Source: Phycisphaerae bacterium (GTDB lineage: Bacteria; Planctomycetota; Phycisphaerae; Sedimentisphaerales; Anaerohalosphaeraceae). From it: 44,302 bases of DNA. The translations under genes and the position numbers were made by a program. The DNA lies in assembly GCA_014859965.1 (NCBI GenBank), contig JACZKQ010000189.1, forward strand, positions 1 through 44,302, read 5' to 3'. Below are positions 32,073-40,400 of the stretch, piece by piece; the stretch's first letter is position 1; every line of letters begins with the position of its first letter. The notes beneath the pieces are model-generated. The model was not told where the DNA came from, made no database searches, and worked only from the letters and a program-made list of their open reading frames with translations.

Positions 32073-33425
32073 ATGGTCTGGAAGGACTTCAACGAGCACA
32101 TGACCGAAAAGAAGCATGTATGGCAGATTTGGGATAACCTTGCCTTTGCGAGATCGTTCCATAGTCTGCGCATGGCGATTTCTCCGGCCCGAATGGTGCT
32201 TGCCCTGTGCCTGGTTGTCTCCATCACCCTGATCGGGTGGGTCATGGACCTGGTTGTCGCGCCGGCCCGTCTGCACGAGGTCAGGACGGAGGAGGCGGTG
32301 TCGTTCAGGAGCGCCGAAGAACTGCGCTACCTCGCCGCCAATCCCAAGCAGGCGCTTGTTCAGATCGAACACTACCGGCACGACCAGCGTTTCCGGGGGG
32401 TATTCTCCACCTTGTGGCACTGGGGCGCCGCCCGTTTCAATACGGCGACGATTGCCCTGTTTCGGCTGCAAATCGCTGAAATGCTCGACAATATCTGGCT
32501 GTGCGCACTGGCGGTCGTGTGGGCCCTGCGGTTTCACCCGGTATACAGCGGCATCTACTTCATTTTGGCGGGCATGGTGACGTGCGTGTGCGGTGGGGCG
32601 ATCTGCCGGACCGCCGCCCTGGAATTTGGGCGAGGCGAAAAGCCCGGGCTCGGGGAAGGGCTTCGCTTTGCGCTCACCAAGTTTCGCGGGCTGATCAGTG
32701 CGCCCCTGATGCTGGCGGGTGTGACGGCCTGCTTGGCGGCCTGCGTGATCGTGGTGGGTCTGATCGGCAACATACCCTACGGCGGCGAGATTTTCATCGC
32801 GCTTTCGTTAGGCGTGACACTGGTATTCGGCCTTTTGACGCTGCTCTTTCTGATCGGGTCGGTAGCCGGGGCGAGTCTGATCTTTCCGGTGATCGCCTAC
32901 GAGGGTTCGGATGGGCACGATGCGATCGCCCGATCGTTCTGTTATGTCTACACACGTCCCTGGTGGATGCTCTTTTATACGGTGCTCGCGGCGGCCTTTG
33001 GCACGTTGTCCTATTTGTTCGTGCGGGCGTTCGCGTTCGGGGTGCTGATTACGACATACCTGCTGCTGGAGTTGGGGGTCGCCAGCGAGGCGGCCGATGC
33101 GGGAAAACTGGCTCGGATATGGGGCCGGCCCGACTTCTTCATACTGATAGGCCCGAACGCGGGCCCTTCCTGCCCGACCGAGTCGATCGCCGCCTTCGTG
33201 ATATACGCGACGATGCTGCTGGTGGTGGGGCTCGTTGCGGCTTTTGTGGTCAGCTTTTACTTCTGTGCGAGCACCATTCTCTATGCACTGATGCGAAGAA
33301 AGGTCGACCAGGTGGACATGGGACGGGTGTATACCGCGCTCGATCACGTGGCGGGCCCGCCTGCACCGCAGCACGACGCCGAGCCCGCCGCGGATGAGGA
33401 TGCAGCAGTGAAGGACGGATCATGA
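32073..33425 (+). CDS. conserved polytopic membrane protein of unknown function
   Basis: 450 residues from ATG 32073; an alternative ATG at 32100 is preceded by GGAAGGA but with long spacing. I do not recognise a named family. About six to eight membrane segments: one near 45-65, a soluble part (~65-140), a hairpin near 140-185, two long hydrophobic stretches (~205-280), two more (~300-345) and a last pair (~385-420). The C-terminus is polar and acidic (~430-450). Motif-like parts are VIAYEGSDGHDAIARSFCYV and TRPWWMLFY, which recall the 'glycerophosphoryl diester phosphodiesterase membrane domain'/DUF-type proteins in which many copies of a membrane helix pack together. Its stop overlaps the start of the sugar-nucleotide dehydratase gene (ATGA), so the two are probably co-translated. 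Confidence 0.7.
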   Translation: MVWKDFNEHMTEKKHVWQIWDNLAFARSFHSLRMAISPARMVLALCLVVSITLIGWVMDLVVAPARLHEVRTEEAVSFRSAEELRYLAANPKQALVQIEHYRHDQRFRGVFSTLWHWGAARFNTATIALFRLQIAEMLDNIWLCALAVVWALRFHPVYSGIYFILAGMVTCVCGGAICRTAALEFGRGEKPGLGEGLRFALTKFRGLISAPLMLAGVTACLAACVIVVGLIGNIPYGGEIFIALSLGVTLVFGLLTLLFLIGSVAGASLIFPVIAYEGSDGHDAIARSFCYVYTRPWWMLFYTVLAAAFGTLSYLFVRAFAFGVLITTYLLLELGVASEAADAGKLARIWGRPDFFILIGPNAGPSCPTESIAAFVIYATMLLVVGLVAAFVVSFYFCASTILYALMRRKVDQVDMGRVYTALDHVAGPPAPQHDAEPAADEDAAVKDGS

Positions 33426-35845
33426 CCGACGCCGAAGAGAGGATCTACGAATCCGGCCCTGACGACAACGCTTCGGCGCTGATGCAGAAGGTGCTTCAGT
33501 ATCGCAAAATGCTGATCCTGTCGGTGCACGTTGTGGTGTTCGTGGGGGCGCTGTTGCTGGCGTTTCTGTTTGCGTTCAATATGTCCCTCGACCGTACGTG
33601 GTTCATGGGACCCTTCTTGTTTCTGCTGCCGTTCGCGATACCGATCAAGGTGATCGTCTTCGGCCGATTCGGCCAGTACCAGGGCTGGTGGCGATACGTC
33701 GGCATTTCCGATCTGATCCTCATCGCCAAAGCGTCGCTGCTGTCGACCATTGTGCTGATGGTGTTCTGGACCGTATTCGGGCATTACGGCGGCCGGGTGA
33801 TCTCACAGGCAAGGGTCCTGCGGGTACAGCACCGAATGGAGACGCTGGGTGCACTGACCACGGTGATTCGCCCGATCAGGTCCAGTCTGCAGAACATCGT
33901 CGCAGGCCGCGGTGACCTGGAAGAAAACGTCGCGGTAGCAGAGCGAAGTATCCGGCAGTTCCGCGAATGGCTCGACAAGAGTCCGCAGTCCCTGGAGCCC
34001 TATCGCCCGCGCATCACCGAGATGTCACTCACCTTGGACACCATCGACGAGCATCTGGGCCGCTTTAAATCGGCGTCGGATGCGGCGGTCAATGAGATCG
34101 TGAGCTGTCTCAAGGCCCCGCATAACACGCTGCGCGCGCAGTTGCTGCACCTGGACCGGCAGTTATTCAACCTGAAGGCCCGGCACGATGTGATCGCACT
34201 GACGCAGTTGAGCCGCATTCGGCGAGAACTGGTGGAAGGCCGTTTTACCGACGAAGCCAGGGACGAGACGGAAAAGCAGGTTGCCAGACTCAATGCGTTC
34301 TGGCTGAAGGTCCACGGGATCATCATGGTGGATCTCTTCACAACGATCCTGCTGCTCAGTGGGGCGCGAATGGCGGTGCGCCTCTATCACGAAGAATACT
34401 TCGCACGCGGCACCAAGGCGGTGAAGCGATTCCTTATCGTGGGCGCAGGCGACGCCGGCGAGGCGCTCCTCCGCGAAATGTTGCGGACGCGCGCCGACGA
34501 GTACCGGGTCGTCGGATTCATCGACGACGACCCCATCAAGCAGGGCATACGCATCCACGGAGTCCCGGTCCTGGGCGCCGTCGATAAGCTGCCGCAAATC
34601 TGCACCGAACAGAAGATCGACGAAATCGGCATCGCCATGCCCAGCGCCAACCACAAGCAGCTTCGACGCGTCGTGCAGGTGTGCCAGGGCGCCAAGATCC
34701 GGTTCCGCACGGTCCCTTCGATCACCGACATCGCCTCGGGCAAGCTGCGGGTCTCGCAGATCCGCGACGTGGACATCAACGACCTGCTCGGACGCGACGT
34801 GGTGCACCTGGACCTTGCCGAAATCGAGCAGTTCCTGAAGGGCCAGGTGGTGCTGGTGACCGGGGCCGGCGGCTCGATCGGTTCGGAGATGTGCCGGCAG
34901 GTGTGCCATTTCGAGCCCAGGCGGCTGCTGCTCGTCGAGCAGGCCGAAAACCCGCTGTTCTTCATCGAGCGGGAGCTGCGGGCCCAGTTCGACAAGGTGC
35001 CGATCCGCGCGATCGTGTGTGACATTACCGACCGACAGCGGCTCAACGGCATATTCACTGAGCACGCGCCGAGCGTCGTCATTCACGCGGCGGCGCACAA
35101 ACACGTCCCCCTGATGGAGATCAACGCCGGCGAGGCGATCAAGAACAACGTCCAGGGCACGATGGCCGTCGCGGACGCGGCCGATGCGCACGGCGCAGCG
35201 CACTTCGTGATGATCAGCACGGACAAGGCGGTCAACCCCACGAGCATCATGGGCTCCACAAAGCGCGTCGCCGAGATGTACATCCAGGACCTCAACCAGA
35301 CCAGCCGCACGCATTTCGTGACGGTTCGGTTCGGCAACGTGCTCGGCAGCAACGGTTCGGTGGTGCCGATCTTCAAACAGCAGATCGCCGCCGGCGGCCC
35401 GGTCACGGTGACCCACCCCGAGATGCGGCGATACTTCATGACGATCCCCGAGGCCAGCCAGCTTGTCCTCCAGGCCGCGACGATGGGCCAGGGCGGCGAA
35501 ATCTTCGTGCTCGACATGGGCGAGCCGGTGAAAATCGTCGACCTGGCGCGCGAACTCATTACCCTGAGCGGTTTTCGCCCCGGCGAGGACATCGAGATCG
35601 CCTTCGCGGGCGTCCGCCCCGGCGAAAAGCTCTTCGAGGAGCTCTCCATCGCCGGCGAGGACATGCTGCCCACGCGCCACCCGAAGATCGGCATCTGGAA
35701 AAACATCCCCAAAGACCGCCACGTGCTCCGGTCCGAGATCGACGACCTTGTGACGGTCGCACGCGCCGGCGATTACGACGCCATCGTCGCAGCCGTCAAA
35801 ATCCTCATTCCGGAATACCTGGGCGACCACAACAACGGCCAGTAA
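33422..35845 (+). CDS. membrane nucleoside-diphosphate-sugar dehydratase, PglF/FlaA1/CapD type, with a helical insertion
   Basis: 807 residues. The N-terminal membrane part has segments near 30-50, 62-80 and 98-120 and a fourth near 298-315. A sensor-like Rossmann domain follows (FLIVGAGDAGEALL, 337-350), then the catalytic SDR domain with GAGGSIGSE (481-489), HAAAHKHVPLME (555-566), STDKAVNP (599-606) and M610-xxx-K614, where Met replaces the usual Tyr as in PglF. These enzymes make 4-keto-6-deoxy sugars (usually from UDP-GlcNAc) for glycans or capsule. Family members are ~600-650 residues; residues ~127-296, predicted as long polar helices, are an insertion. It overlaps the preceding membrane-protein gene by 4 bp. 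Confidence 0.9.
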   Translation: MTDAEERIYESGPDDNASALMQKVLQYRKMLILSVHVVVFVGALLLAFLFAFNMSLDRTWFMGPFLFLLPFAIPIKVIVFGRFGQYQGWWRYVGISDLILIAKASLLSTIVLMVFWTVFGHYGGRVISQARVLRVQHRMETLGALTTVIRPIRSSLQNIVAGRGDLEENVAVAERSIRQFREWLDKSPQSLEPYRPRITEMSLTLDTIDEHLGRFKSASDAAVNEIVSCLKAPHNTLRAQLLHLDRQLFNLKARHDVIALTQLSRIRRELVEGRFTDEARDETEKQVARLNAFWLKVHGIIMVDLFTTILLLSGARMAVRLYHEEYFARGTKAVKRFLIVGAGDAGEALLREMLRTRADEYRVVGFIDDDPIKQGIRIHGVPVLGAVDKLPQICTEQKIDEIGIAMPSANHKQLRRVVQVCQGAKIRFRTVPSITDIASGKLRVSQIRDVDINDLLGRDVVHLDLAEIEQFLKGQVVLVTGAGGSIGSEMCRQVCHFEPRRLLLVEQAENPLFFIERELRAQFDKVPIRAIVCDITDRQRLNGIFTEHAPSVVIHAAAHKHVPLMEINAGEAIKNNVQGTMAVADAADAHGAAHFVMISTDKAVNPTSIMGSTKRVAEMYIQDLNQTSRTHFVTVRFGNVLGSNGSVVPIFKQQIAAGGPVTVTHPEMRRYFMTIPEASQLVLQAATMGQGGEIFVLDMGEPVKIVDLARELITLSGFRPGEDIEIAFAGVRPGEKLFEELSIAGEDMLPTRHPKIGIWKNIPKDRHVLRSEIDDLVTVARAGDYDAIVAAVKILIPEYLGDHNNGQ

Positions 35846-35847
35846 GT

Positions 35848-35895
35848 GGCACGGGCATCACGACCCGGGGAGATCACCGCCAGGATGGCCGTGCC
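35848..35895. terminator. possible bidirectional hairpin between convergent genes
   Basis: GGCACGG-g-CAT (35848-35858) pairs with ATG-g-CCGTGCC (35885-35895), an 11-position stem with one G/G mismatch and a 26-base loop. No T-run, so at best a weak or Rho-assisted end for the two converging transcripts. Confidence 0.35.
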
Positions 35896-35911
35896 GCATG
35901 AGGCGTGCAGG

Positions 35912-37999
35912 TCAGCGCAGCGGGCCGATCATTTTCGCGTCAATCGGCTCGAAGCCGAGTTCCAGCGCCGGGCTGTCGGGCTTCAGCATAAAGTTGTGGT
36001 TTTCAACGTCGACAAAGCCAGGGTCACCATAGACCGAGTGCTTATCTTTGCCGAGCTTTTTCCATTCCTCGAAGCTCAATCCGTTGAACTTTACCTGATC
36101 CAGCGAAAGATTCGGGTTGAAGTACAGGTTCCAATCCATGTCAAACGTATTGCTGACCTCGCGCGTGCCTTTTGAGTCCTTCGGATGGAAGTAAAACGTG
36201 TACGGCGTGTCCCGCCAATTCTTGTCGAGCAGCTCGCCTTCCGTCCAATAGACGATATTGTTCTCGAAGAAGACGCTCTGATGCGGCTCGACGCGACTGC
36301 GGCTGAGCTGCTGGAGCCGGCCCAGTGCAAAGATGTTGTTGCGGACGGTGATCTCCTTGGCGAAGTGAATGTTGTAGCCGGCGAACTTGGTGTTGTAGAC
36401 GATGTTTTTCTCGATGAGAATGCCGCTGGAGCCCTCGTCGTTGTAAATGCCCCATCCGCCGTAGTGATTCGCGTCGACGTCGTGGATGAGGTTGTTGCGA
36501 ATGACGGTTCCCGGTGAGACGCCTAAGGTGTAAATCGCCCCCATGTCCGAAAGCAGCCCCTGGCCGATGTGGTGGATGTGGTTACCCTCGACGACATTGT
36601 CGCGGGCGACGCTCCGCTGATAACCCCACTGCCACCCGATAGAGACGCCGGTATACCAGCCATGGTGGATCTCGTTGCGGGTGACGCGGTTGCCGTCGGT
36701 GTGCATCAGCAGAACACCGACCGCCGACGGGTATTCTTCGCCGTAGGGTCCAATGCGGTTGTCGACGATCTCGTTGCGGCCGGTACGGTGCAGCGGGTGG
36801 TCCTTCTGAGTGCCGCCGTTGACGCGGAATCCTCCAGCGCCGAGATGCGTCAGCATGTTTGAGGCGAAGAGATTGTCCTGGCAGCCTTCGCGGAGTTCGA
36901 ATGCGAAAGTGCCGGTATTCTTCACGGTGCATACCACGAAGACGCAGTTCCTGGCGCCTGTGAGTGTGATCGCCGCGGGGACGCTGGCCGAGCCCTGCTG
37001 GTCGTTGGAGTTGCCCGGCGGCAGGTGCCAGTTTGTATATGCAAACGACAAGCCCATGAAGCGGATGTGTTCGACGAACTTGCGGGTGACCGGATCGCCC
37101 TTCAGTTCGATGAATGCCGGGGTGACGGGGGCGATGATTTCGGCAGTCTTGAGGTCTTCACCGGGCATTGGGATGTAGTAAACGACACCTTTCTTACGGT
37201 CGAGGTACCATTCACCCGGCTGGTCGAGGCTTTCGAAGACGTTCTCGACGATGTATCGAGCGCCGCCGCTGGTGAAATCGTCCGTAAAGACCTTGCCGGC
37301 CTTGTGCTTGAACGTGACGATGTTCTTCTCCGCGTCAATCTCCTTGATCGGCAGGTGCGAATCGGTCCAGAAGTGGTACACGATCACCTCAACGTCGTCG
37401 AGATTCCGCCACGTCGGATCGATATCACCGGGGGCAAACTCGAACCGCTGGCAATCGGTGTGGTAGCCCACCTTAAGGTCGCCGTCCGGAAAACCGGCCA
37501 CGCGCAAGAAACCTTCGTTTGGCGTGCGGGCGCGCCGGCGTTTTTCGCCGTTGACGTAGAGCTGCCGGAACCGCCACTTGCCGCTCCTGACGTCCGGCAC
37601 ATCGGCGACCCAGATGTCGTCTTTGTACCGCTGCCAGCCGGCAATTCGGCGCCCGCCGTTGAAGCGCGGCACCTCGCTCTTCAGGCCGACGTACTTAATG
37701 GGTGCGTCCTCCGTACCGGAATCCTCAGGCCCGAAACGAATCGGCTCTGTGATATCATACATGCCGCCGCGAATATGCACGGTGACGTCCCCGTCCAGCG
37801 GACCCTGCTTTTTGAGTTCGCGGATGGCGTCGCGGGCGCGGGTAATGGTCGCGAAGGCCTTGTCAGGCGAGGCGCCCGAAGCGGTGTCGCTGCCGGTGGG
37901 GCTCACATAGAAGGCGTGCTCCGCCGCGGCCGTGCACGCCAGGCAGACAAGCATCAGTCGCCCCAGACGGAGCATTCTCAAAGGCAGGTTTCTTTCCAT
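35912..37999 (-). CDS. secreted right-handed parallel beta-helix protein, GH141-like
   Basis: 695 residues from ATG at 37999, which has AAGGAG 6-7 bases upstream; the frame is open further upstream but without family character. A signal peptide (LRLGRLMLVCLACTAAAEHA) precedes the entry motif FYVSPTGSDTASG. The sequence ATITRARDAIRELKK, GGMYDITEPIRF and EDSGTEDAPIKY matches the start of GH141-type parallel beta-helix enzymes (alpha-L-fucosidase or xylanase). Later come many helix rungs rich in N, G and I (RNEIVDNRIG, NRVTRNEIHHGWYTG, NNLIHDVDANHYGGWGIYND). It is probably an exported polysaccharide hydrolase or lyase. Family by motif, activity not proven. It converges on the dehydratase gene and diverges from the homocysteine operon. 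Confidence 0.75.
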   Translation of the reverse strand: MERNLPLRMLRLGRLMLVCLACTAAAEHAFYVSPTGSDTASGASPDKAFATITRARDAIRELKKQGPLDGDVTVHIRGGMYDITEPIRFGPEDSGTEDAPIKYVGLKSEVPRFNGGRRIAGWQRYKDDIWVADVPDVRSGKWRFRQLYVNGEKRRRARTPNEGFLRVAGFPDGDLKVGYHTDCQRFEFAPGDIDPTWRNLDDVEVIVYHFWTDSHLPIKEIDAEKNIVTFKHKAGKVFTDDFTSGGARYIVENVFESLDQPGEWYLDRKKGVVYYIPMPGEDLKTAEIIAPVTPAFIELKGDPVTRKFVEHIRFMGLSFAYTNWHLPPGNSNDQQGSASVPAAITLTGARNCVFVVCTVKNTGTFAFELREGCQDNLFASNMLTHLGAGGFRVNGGTQKDHPLHRTGRNEIVDNRIGPYGEEYPSAVGVLLMHTDGNRVTRNEIHHGWYTGVSIGWQWGYQRSVARDNVVEGNHIHHIGQGLLSDMGAIYTLGVSPGTVIRNNLIHDVDANHYGGWGIYNDEGSSGILIEKNIVYNTKFAGYNIHFAKEITVRNNIFALGRLQQLSRSRVEPHQSVFFENNIVYWTEGELLDKNWRDTPYTFYFHPKDSKGTREVSNTFDMDWNLYFNPNLSLDQVKFNGLSFEEWKKLGKDKHSVYGDPGFVDVENHNFMLKPDSPALELGFEPIDAKMIGPLR

Positions 38000-38146
38000 C
38001 ACGATCTCCTTCAAAACGTGTGCCGTAGATTTGCATGCGATTATACCCGTATGCCGCCCCCCATTCAAGTGCGCCCCGAACGGTTTTGCGAGGTCCTCCC
38101 GACCGCCTGCCGAGCGAGTTAAGAGGAAAATGCGCTTGCAGCAGGC

Positions 38147-38175
38147 TTGAATATCCCCCCCACATCGGGTATCAT
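38147..38175 (+). promoter_or_regulatory. possible promoter of the homocysteine operon
   Basis: TTGAAT (38147-38152), a 17-base spacer and TATCAT (38170-38175), ending ~60 bases before the first start codon of the operon. The leader is too short for a SAM riboswitch and shows none. Confidence 0.35.
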
Positions 38176-38237
38176 GATCGCCGGCAAAATGGAACGCCCG
38201 CGGCCTTTTCCAAATCTCTCCCGAGAATGGAACCATT

Positions 38238-39428
38238 ATGAAAACGTACGAACAGATCAACGACCGTATCGCCTCCGGCAAGGCCGTCGTCCTCACCGCC
38301 GACGAAATCATGGACTACGTCGACAAAAAGGGCCTCGCCGCCGCCGCCGAAGAAGTCGACGTCGTCACAACCGCCACCTTCGGCCCCATGTGCTCCTCCG
38401 GCTGCGTCCTCAACTTCGGCCACTCAAAGCCCAAGATCCGCATGTCCGAGGCATGGGTCCAGGACGTCGGCGTCTACACCGGCCTCGCCGCGGTCGACGT
38501 CTACCTCGGCGCCACCCAACTCCGCCACGGCGACCCCGCCAACATGTACCACCCCGGCGAATTCCGCTACGGCGGCGGCCACGTCATCGAGGACCTCGTC
38601 GCAGGCAAAAGCCTCCAGCTATTCGCCCTCTCCTACGGCACCGACTGTTACCCCCTCCGCGAGATCCGAACCTGGTTCACCATCAACGACCTCAACCAGG
38701 CCATCATGCTCAATCCGCGAAACTGCTACCAGAACTACAACGTCGCCGTCAACGACTCCGACAAAACAATCTACACTTACATGGGCACCCTGGAGCCCCG
38801 CCGAAAGAACGCCAACTACTGCTCCGCCGGCCAGCTTTCGCCGCTGCTCAACGACCCCTTCTACGAGACCATCGGCATCGGCACCCGCGTCTGGCTCGCC
38901 GGCGCCCACGGCCACGTCTACGCCGAAGGCACCCAGCATGCCGGCGCCGAAGAACGCACCCCCGACGGCGTCCCCACGGGCGGCGCCGGAACACTGGCCC
39001 TGACCGCCGACATGAAACACATGGACCCCGAGTTCGTCCGCGGCGTCAGCCTCCGCGGCTACGGCGTCTCCCTCGCCCTCGGCGTCGGCATCCCCATCCC
39101 CATCCTCAACGAAACCGTCCTAAAACGCACCTGCGTCCGCGACCGCGACATCCTCGCCCCGGTCGTCGATTACGGCCATGAGTACCCCCAGAAAACCGGC
39201 AAGATCGTAACCCGCGTCTCCTACGCCCAGTTGCGAACAGGCGAGATCGAAATCGAAGGCGCCAAAATTACCGTCGGCTCCATGTCCTCCTACCACAAAG
39301 CCCTCAAGATCGCCAATCTCCTCGCCGACGAAATCCGCCGCGGCGACTTCCTCCTCTCTCGGCCTCTCGCTTATCTCCCCAAAGACACCGCCATGAAGTC
39401 CCTTATAAAGAAAGAGGAGCCCAAATGA
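38238..39428 (+). CDS. homocysteine biosynthesis protein, L-aspartate semialdehyde sulfurtransferase subunit (MA1821/DUF39 type)
   Basis: 396 residues. FGPMCSSGCVLNFGHSKPKI (C52, C56), HVIEDLVAGKSLQLFALSYGTDCYP (C137) and the glycine-rich HAGAEERTPDGVPTGGAGT segment identify the HcyBio/DUF39 family. In methanogens the MA1821-MA1822 pair turns L-aspartate semialdehyde and sulfide-derived sulfur into homocysteine without O-acetyl- or O-succinylhomoserine; two conserved cysteines carry the persulfide, and C52 and C137 are the likely equivalents here. Its stop overlaps the next gene (ATGA). Codon third positions are overwhelmingly C, far more than in genes to the left. Activity is from family knowledge; the pairing with the ferredoxin-like partner makes it convincing. 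Confidence 0.88.
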   Translation: MKTYEQINDRIASGKAVVLTADEIMDYVDKKGLAAAAEEVDVVTTATFGPMCSSGCVLNFGHSKPKIRMSEAWVQDVGVYTGLAAVDVYLGATQLRHGDPANMYHPGEFRYGGGHVIEDLVAGKSLQLFALSYGTDCYPLREIRTWFTINDLNQAIMLNPRNCYQNYNVAVNDSDKTIYTYMGTLEPRRKNANYCSAGQLSPLLNDPFYETIGIGTRVWLAGAHGHVYAEGTQHAGAEERTPDGVPTGGAGTLALTADMKHMDPEFVRGVSLRGYGVSLALGVGIPIPILNETVLKRTCVRDRDILAPVVDYGHEYPQKTGKIVTRVSYAQLRTGEIEIEGAKITVGSMSSYHKALKIANLLADEIRRGDFLLSRPLAYLPKDTAMKSLIKKEEPK

Positions 39429-39844
39429 GCGACACAGTCACCCAAAAGCTCATGCTGTTCTTCCCGCGATGCGAGTGCGAAAAGCCGATCATCTATCACC
39501 TCGTCAAGGACTACGACCTCATCGTCAACGTCTACCGCGCCAAGGTCACGCCCGAAGAAGAAGGCTACCTCGTCCTCGACGTAACCGGCGCCGAAACCGA
39601 CATCGCCCGCGCAATCGCCTTCGTCAGAACCTTCAACGTCACCGTCAACACCACCGGCAAAGGCGTCATCCGCGACGACCACCGCTGCACCCATTGCGGC
39701 GCCTGCGTCGGCCACTGCCCAACCGGCGCCCTGCACATCAAAGACCCCGCCACGCGCCAAGTCGTCTACAACGAAGCCGAATGCATCGAATGCCTCAAAT
39801 GCATAAAAGTCTGCCCCTACAACGCCTGCGCCTCAACCTTCTAA
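39425..39844 (+). CDS. NIL-domain [4Fe-4S] protein, partner of the homocysteine biosynthesis protein (MA1822 type)
   Basis: 139 residues. Residues ~5-75 form a NIL (ACT-like) domain of the kind found in methionine-related proteins (KLMLFFPRCECEKPIIYHL). Residues 85-135 hold two bacterial ferredoxin motifs CxxCxxCxxxCP: C88, C91, C94, C98 and C120, C123, C126, C130, so two [4Fe-4S] clusters. In Methanosarcina the MA1822 homologue supplies electrons or sulfur chemistry for the sulfurtransferase. It overlaps the preceding gene by 4 bp and shares its C-ending codon bias. It implies an anaerobic or low-oxygen cell with sulfide as sulfur source. Confidence 0.9.
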   Translation: MSDTVTQKLMLFFPRCECEKPIIYHLVKDYDLIVNVYRAKVTPEEEGYLVLDVTGAETDIARAIAFVRTFNVTVNTTGKGVIRDDHRCTHCGACVGHCPTGALHIKDPATRQVVYNEAECIECLKCIKVCPYNACASTF

Positions 39845-39851
39845 CCCCGCC

Positions 39852-39966
39852 CATCACCACGTTTTACCCCCACTTCTAGTGGGGGGCGCCCGCCAGCGCG
39901 CCCAGTCCCCGACATGCCAGCGCACCACACCGTCCATCAGTCCATCTCGCCGCCCGCGCCGCCCCC
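39852..39966. repeat. intergenic direct-repeat unit A with hairpin
   Basis: Begins CATCACCACGTTTTA, then a perfect 7-bp hairpin CCCCCAC-TTCTA-GTGGGGG (39867-39885), then GCGCCC-rich sequence, GTCCATC at 39932 and 39940, and a CCGCCCGCGCC end. Unit B repeats the same order. Confidence 0.7.
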
Positions 39967-39973
39967 CCTCGCT

Positions 39974-40000
39974 GTCATCCCCGCGAACGCGGGAACCCAG
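39974..40000. repeat. dRS3-like palindromic repeat
   Basis: CCCGCG-AA-CGCGGG (39980-39993) framed by GTCAT on the left and AACCCAG on the right. It resembles the widespread ATTCCCGCG...GGGAATCCAG intergenic repeats of many bacterial genomes, of which Neisseria dRS3 is the best known. Confidence 0.5.
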
Positions 40001-40139
40001 CATCACCACGTTTTACCCCCACTTTCAGTGGGGCGCACCCGCCATCGCGCCCAGTCGCCCACATACATGCCCCCGTCCACGCCTTCATCAGTCCATCCCG
40101 TCCATCAGTCCATCTCGTCCATCTTGCCGCCCGCGCCCC
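40001..40139. repeat. intergenic direct-repeat unit B with hairpin
   Basis: Second copy of unit A: CATCACCACG, TTTTA, hairpin CCCCAC-TTTCA-GTGGGG (40017-40033), CGCCCAGTC, then an expanded run of GTCCATC at 40091, 40100, 40108 and 40117, ending in CCGCCCGCGCC. Confidence 0.7.
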
Positions 40140-40173
40140 CCGCCACAAAAACAGCACGCGAAGCGCGGCCGCT

Positions 40174-40215
40174 GTCAATGAGGTCAATACGGTCAATAAG
40201 GTCAATACGGTCAAA
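40174..40215. repeat. 9-bp tandem repeat (GTCAATAMG)
   Basis: GTCAAT occurs at 40174, 40183, 40192 and 40201, with GTCAAA at 40210: an exact 9-base period over about 4.6 copies. It lies between unit B and the restriction-modification gene. Confidence 0.8.
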
Positions 40216-40400
40216 ACTCTCGCACACACAACGCAGGTCAACCGCCACGCAATATCGCCGCCCGGCCCAATGTACCTTCCCTCATACCGACACCTCAATA
40301 ATCCTCACCATATCATCCCGAAAAGCATCCTCTGCATCCCCCATCACCACCAACCAAGCCCAAACCCTTTAAAGCATACGTCCTACCCCGGCCCATACCA

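Larger units (their letters stand above)
39845..40400. other. repeat-dense 556-bp intergenic region
   Basis: No convincing gene. It is strongly C-rich on the plus strand. It holds two copies of a ~120-bp unit, a dRS3-like palindrome between them, and a period-9 tandem repeat, listed separately. From 40220 to 40400 nothing structured was seen except a very short minus-strand frame (40282-40353) that may be a gene remnant. Confidence 0.6.

Noticed and set aside
38000-38237. dif-type recombination site near the apparent skew switch
   Set aside because: No sequence close to the XerC/XerD consensus was found in this spacer.
38147-39181. A 344-codon plus-strand frame rich in Arg, Pro and His
   Set aside because: It is an out-of-frame reading of the homocysteine gene, produced by its C-ending codon bias.
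40174-40215. Regular GTCAAT repeats considered as a CRISPR array
   Set aside because: The period is 9 bases with no spacers and no cas genes; it is a simple tandem repeat.
40282-40353. A minus-strand frame of about 23 codons ending in RIIEVSV, resembling the tail of a real protein
   Set aside because: An in-frame stop lies just upstream and there is too little sequence to assign a family; possibly a gene remnant, but not supportable.
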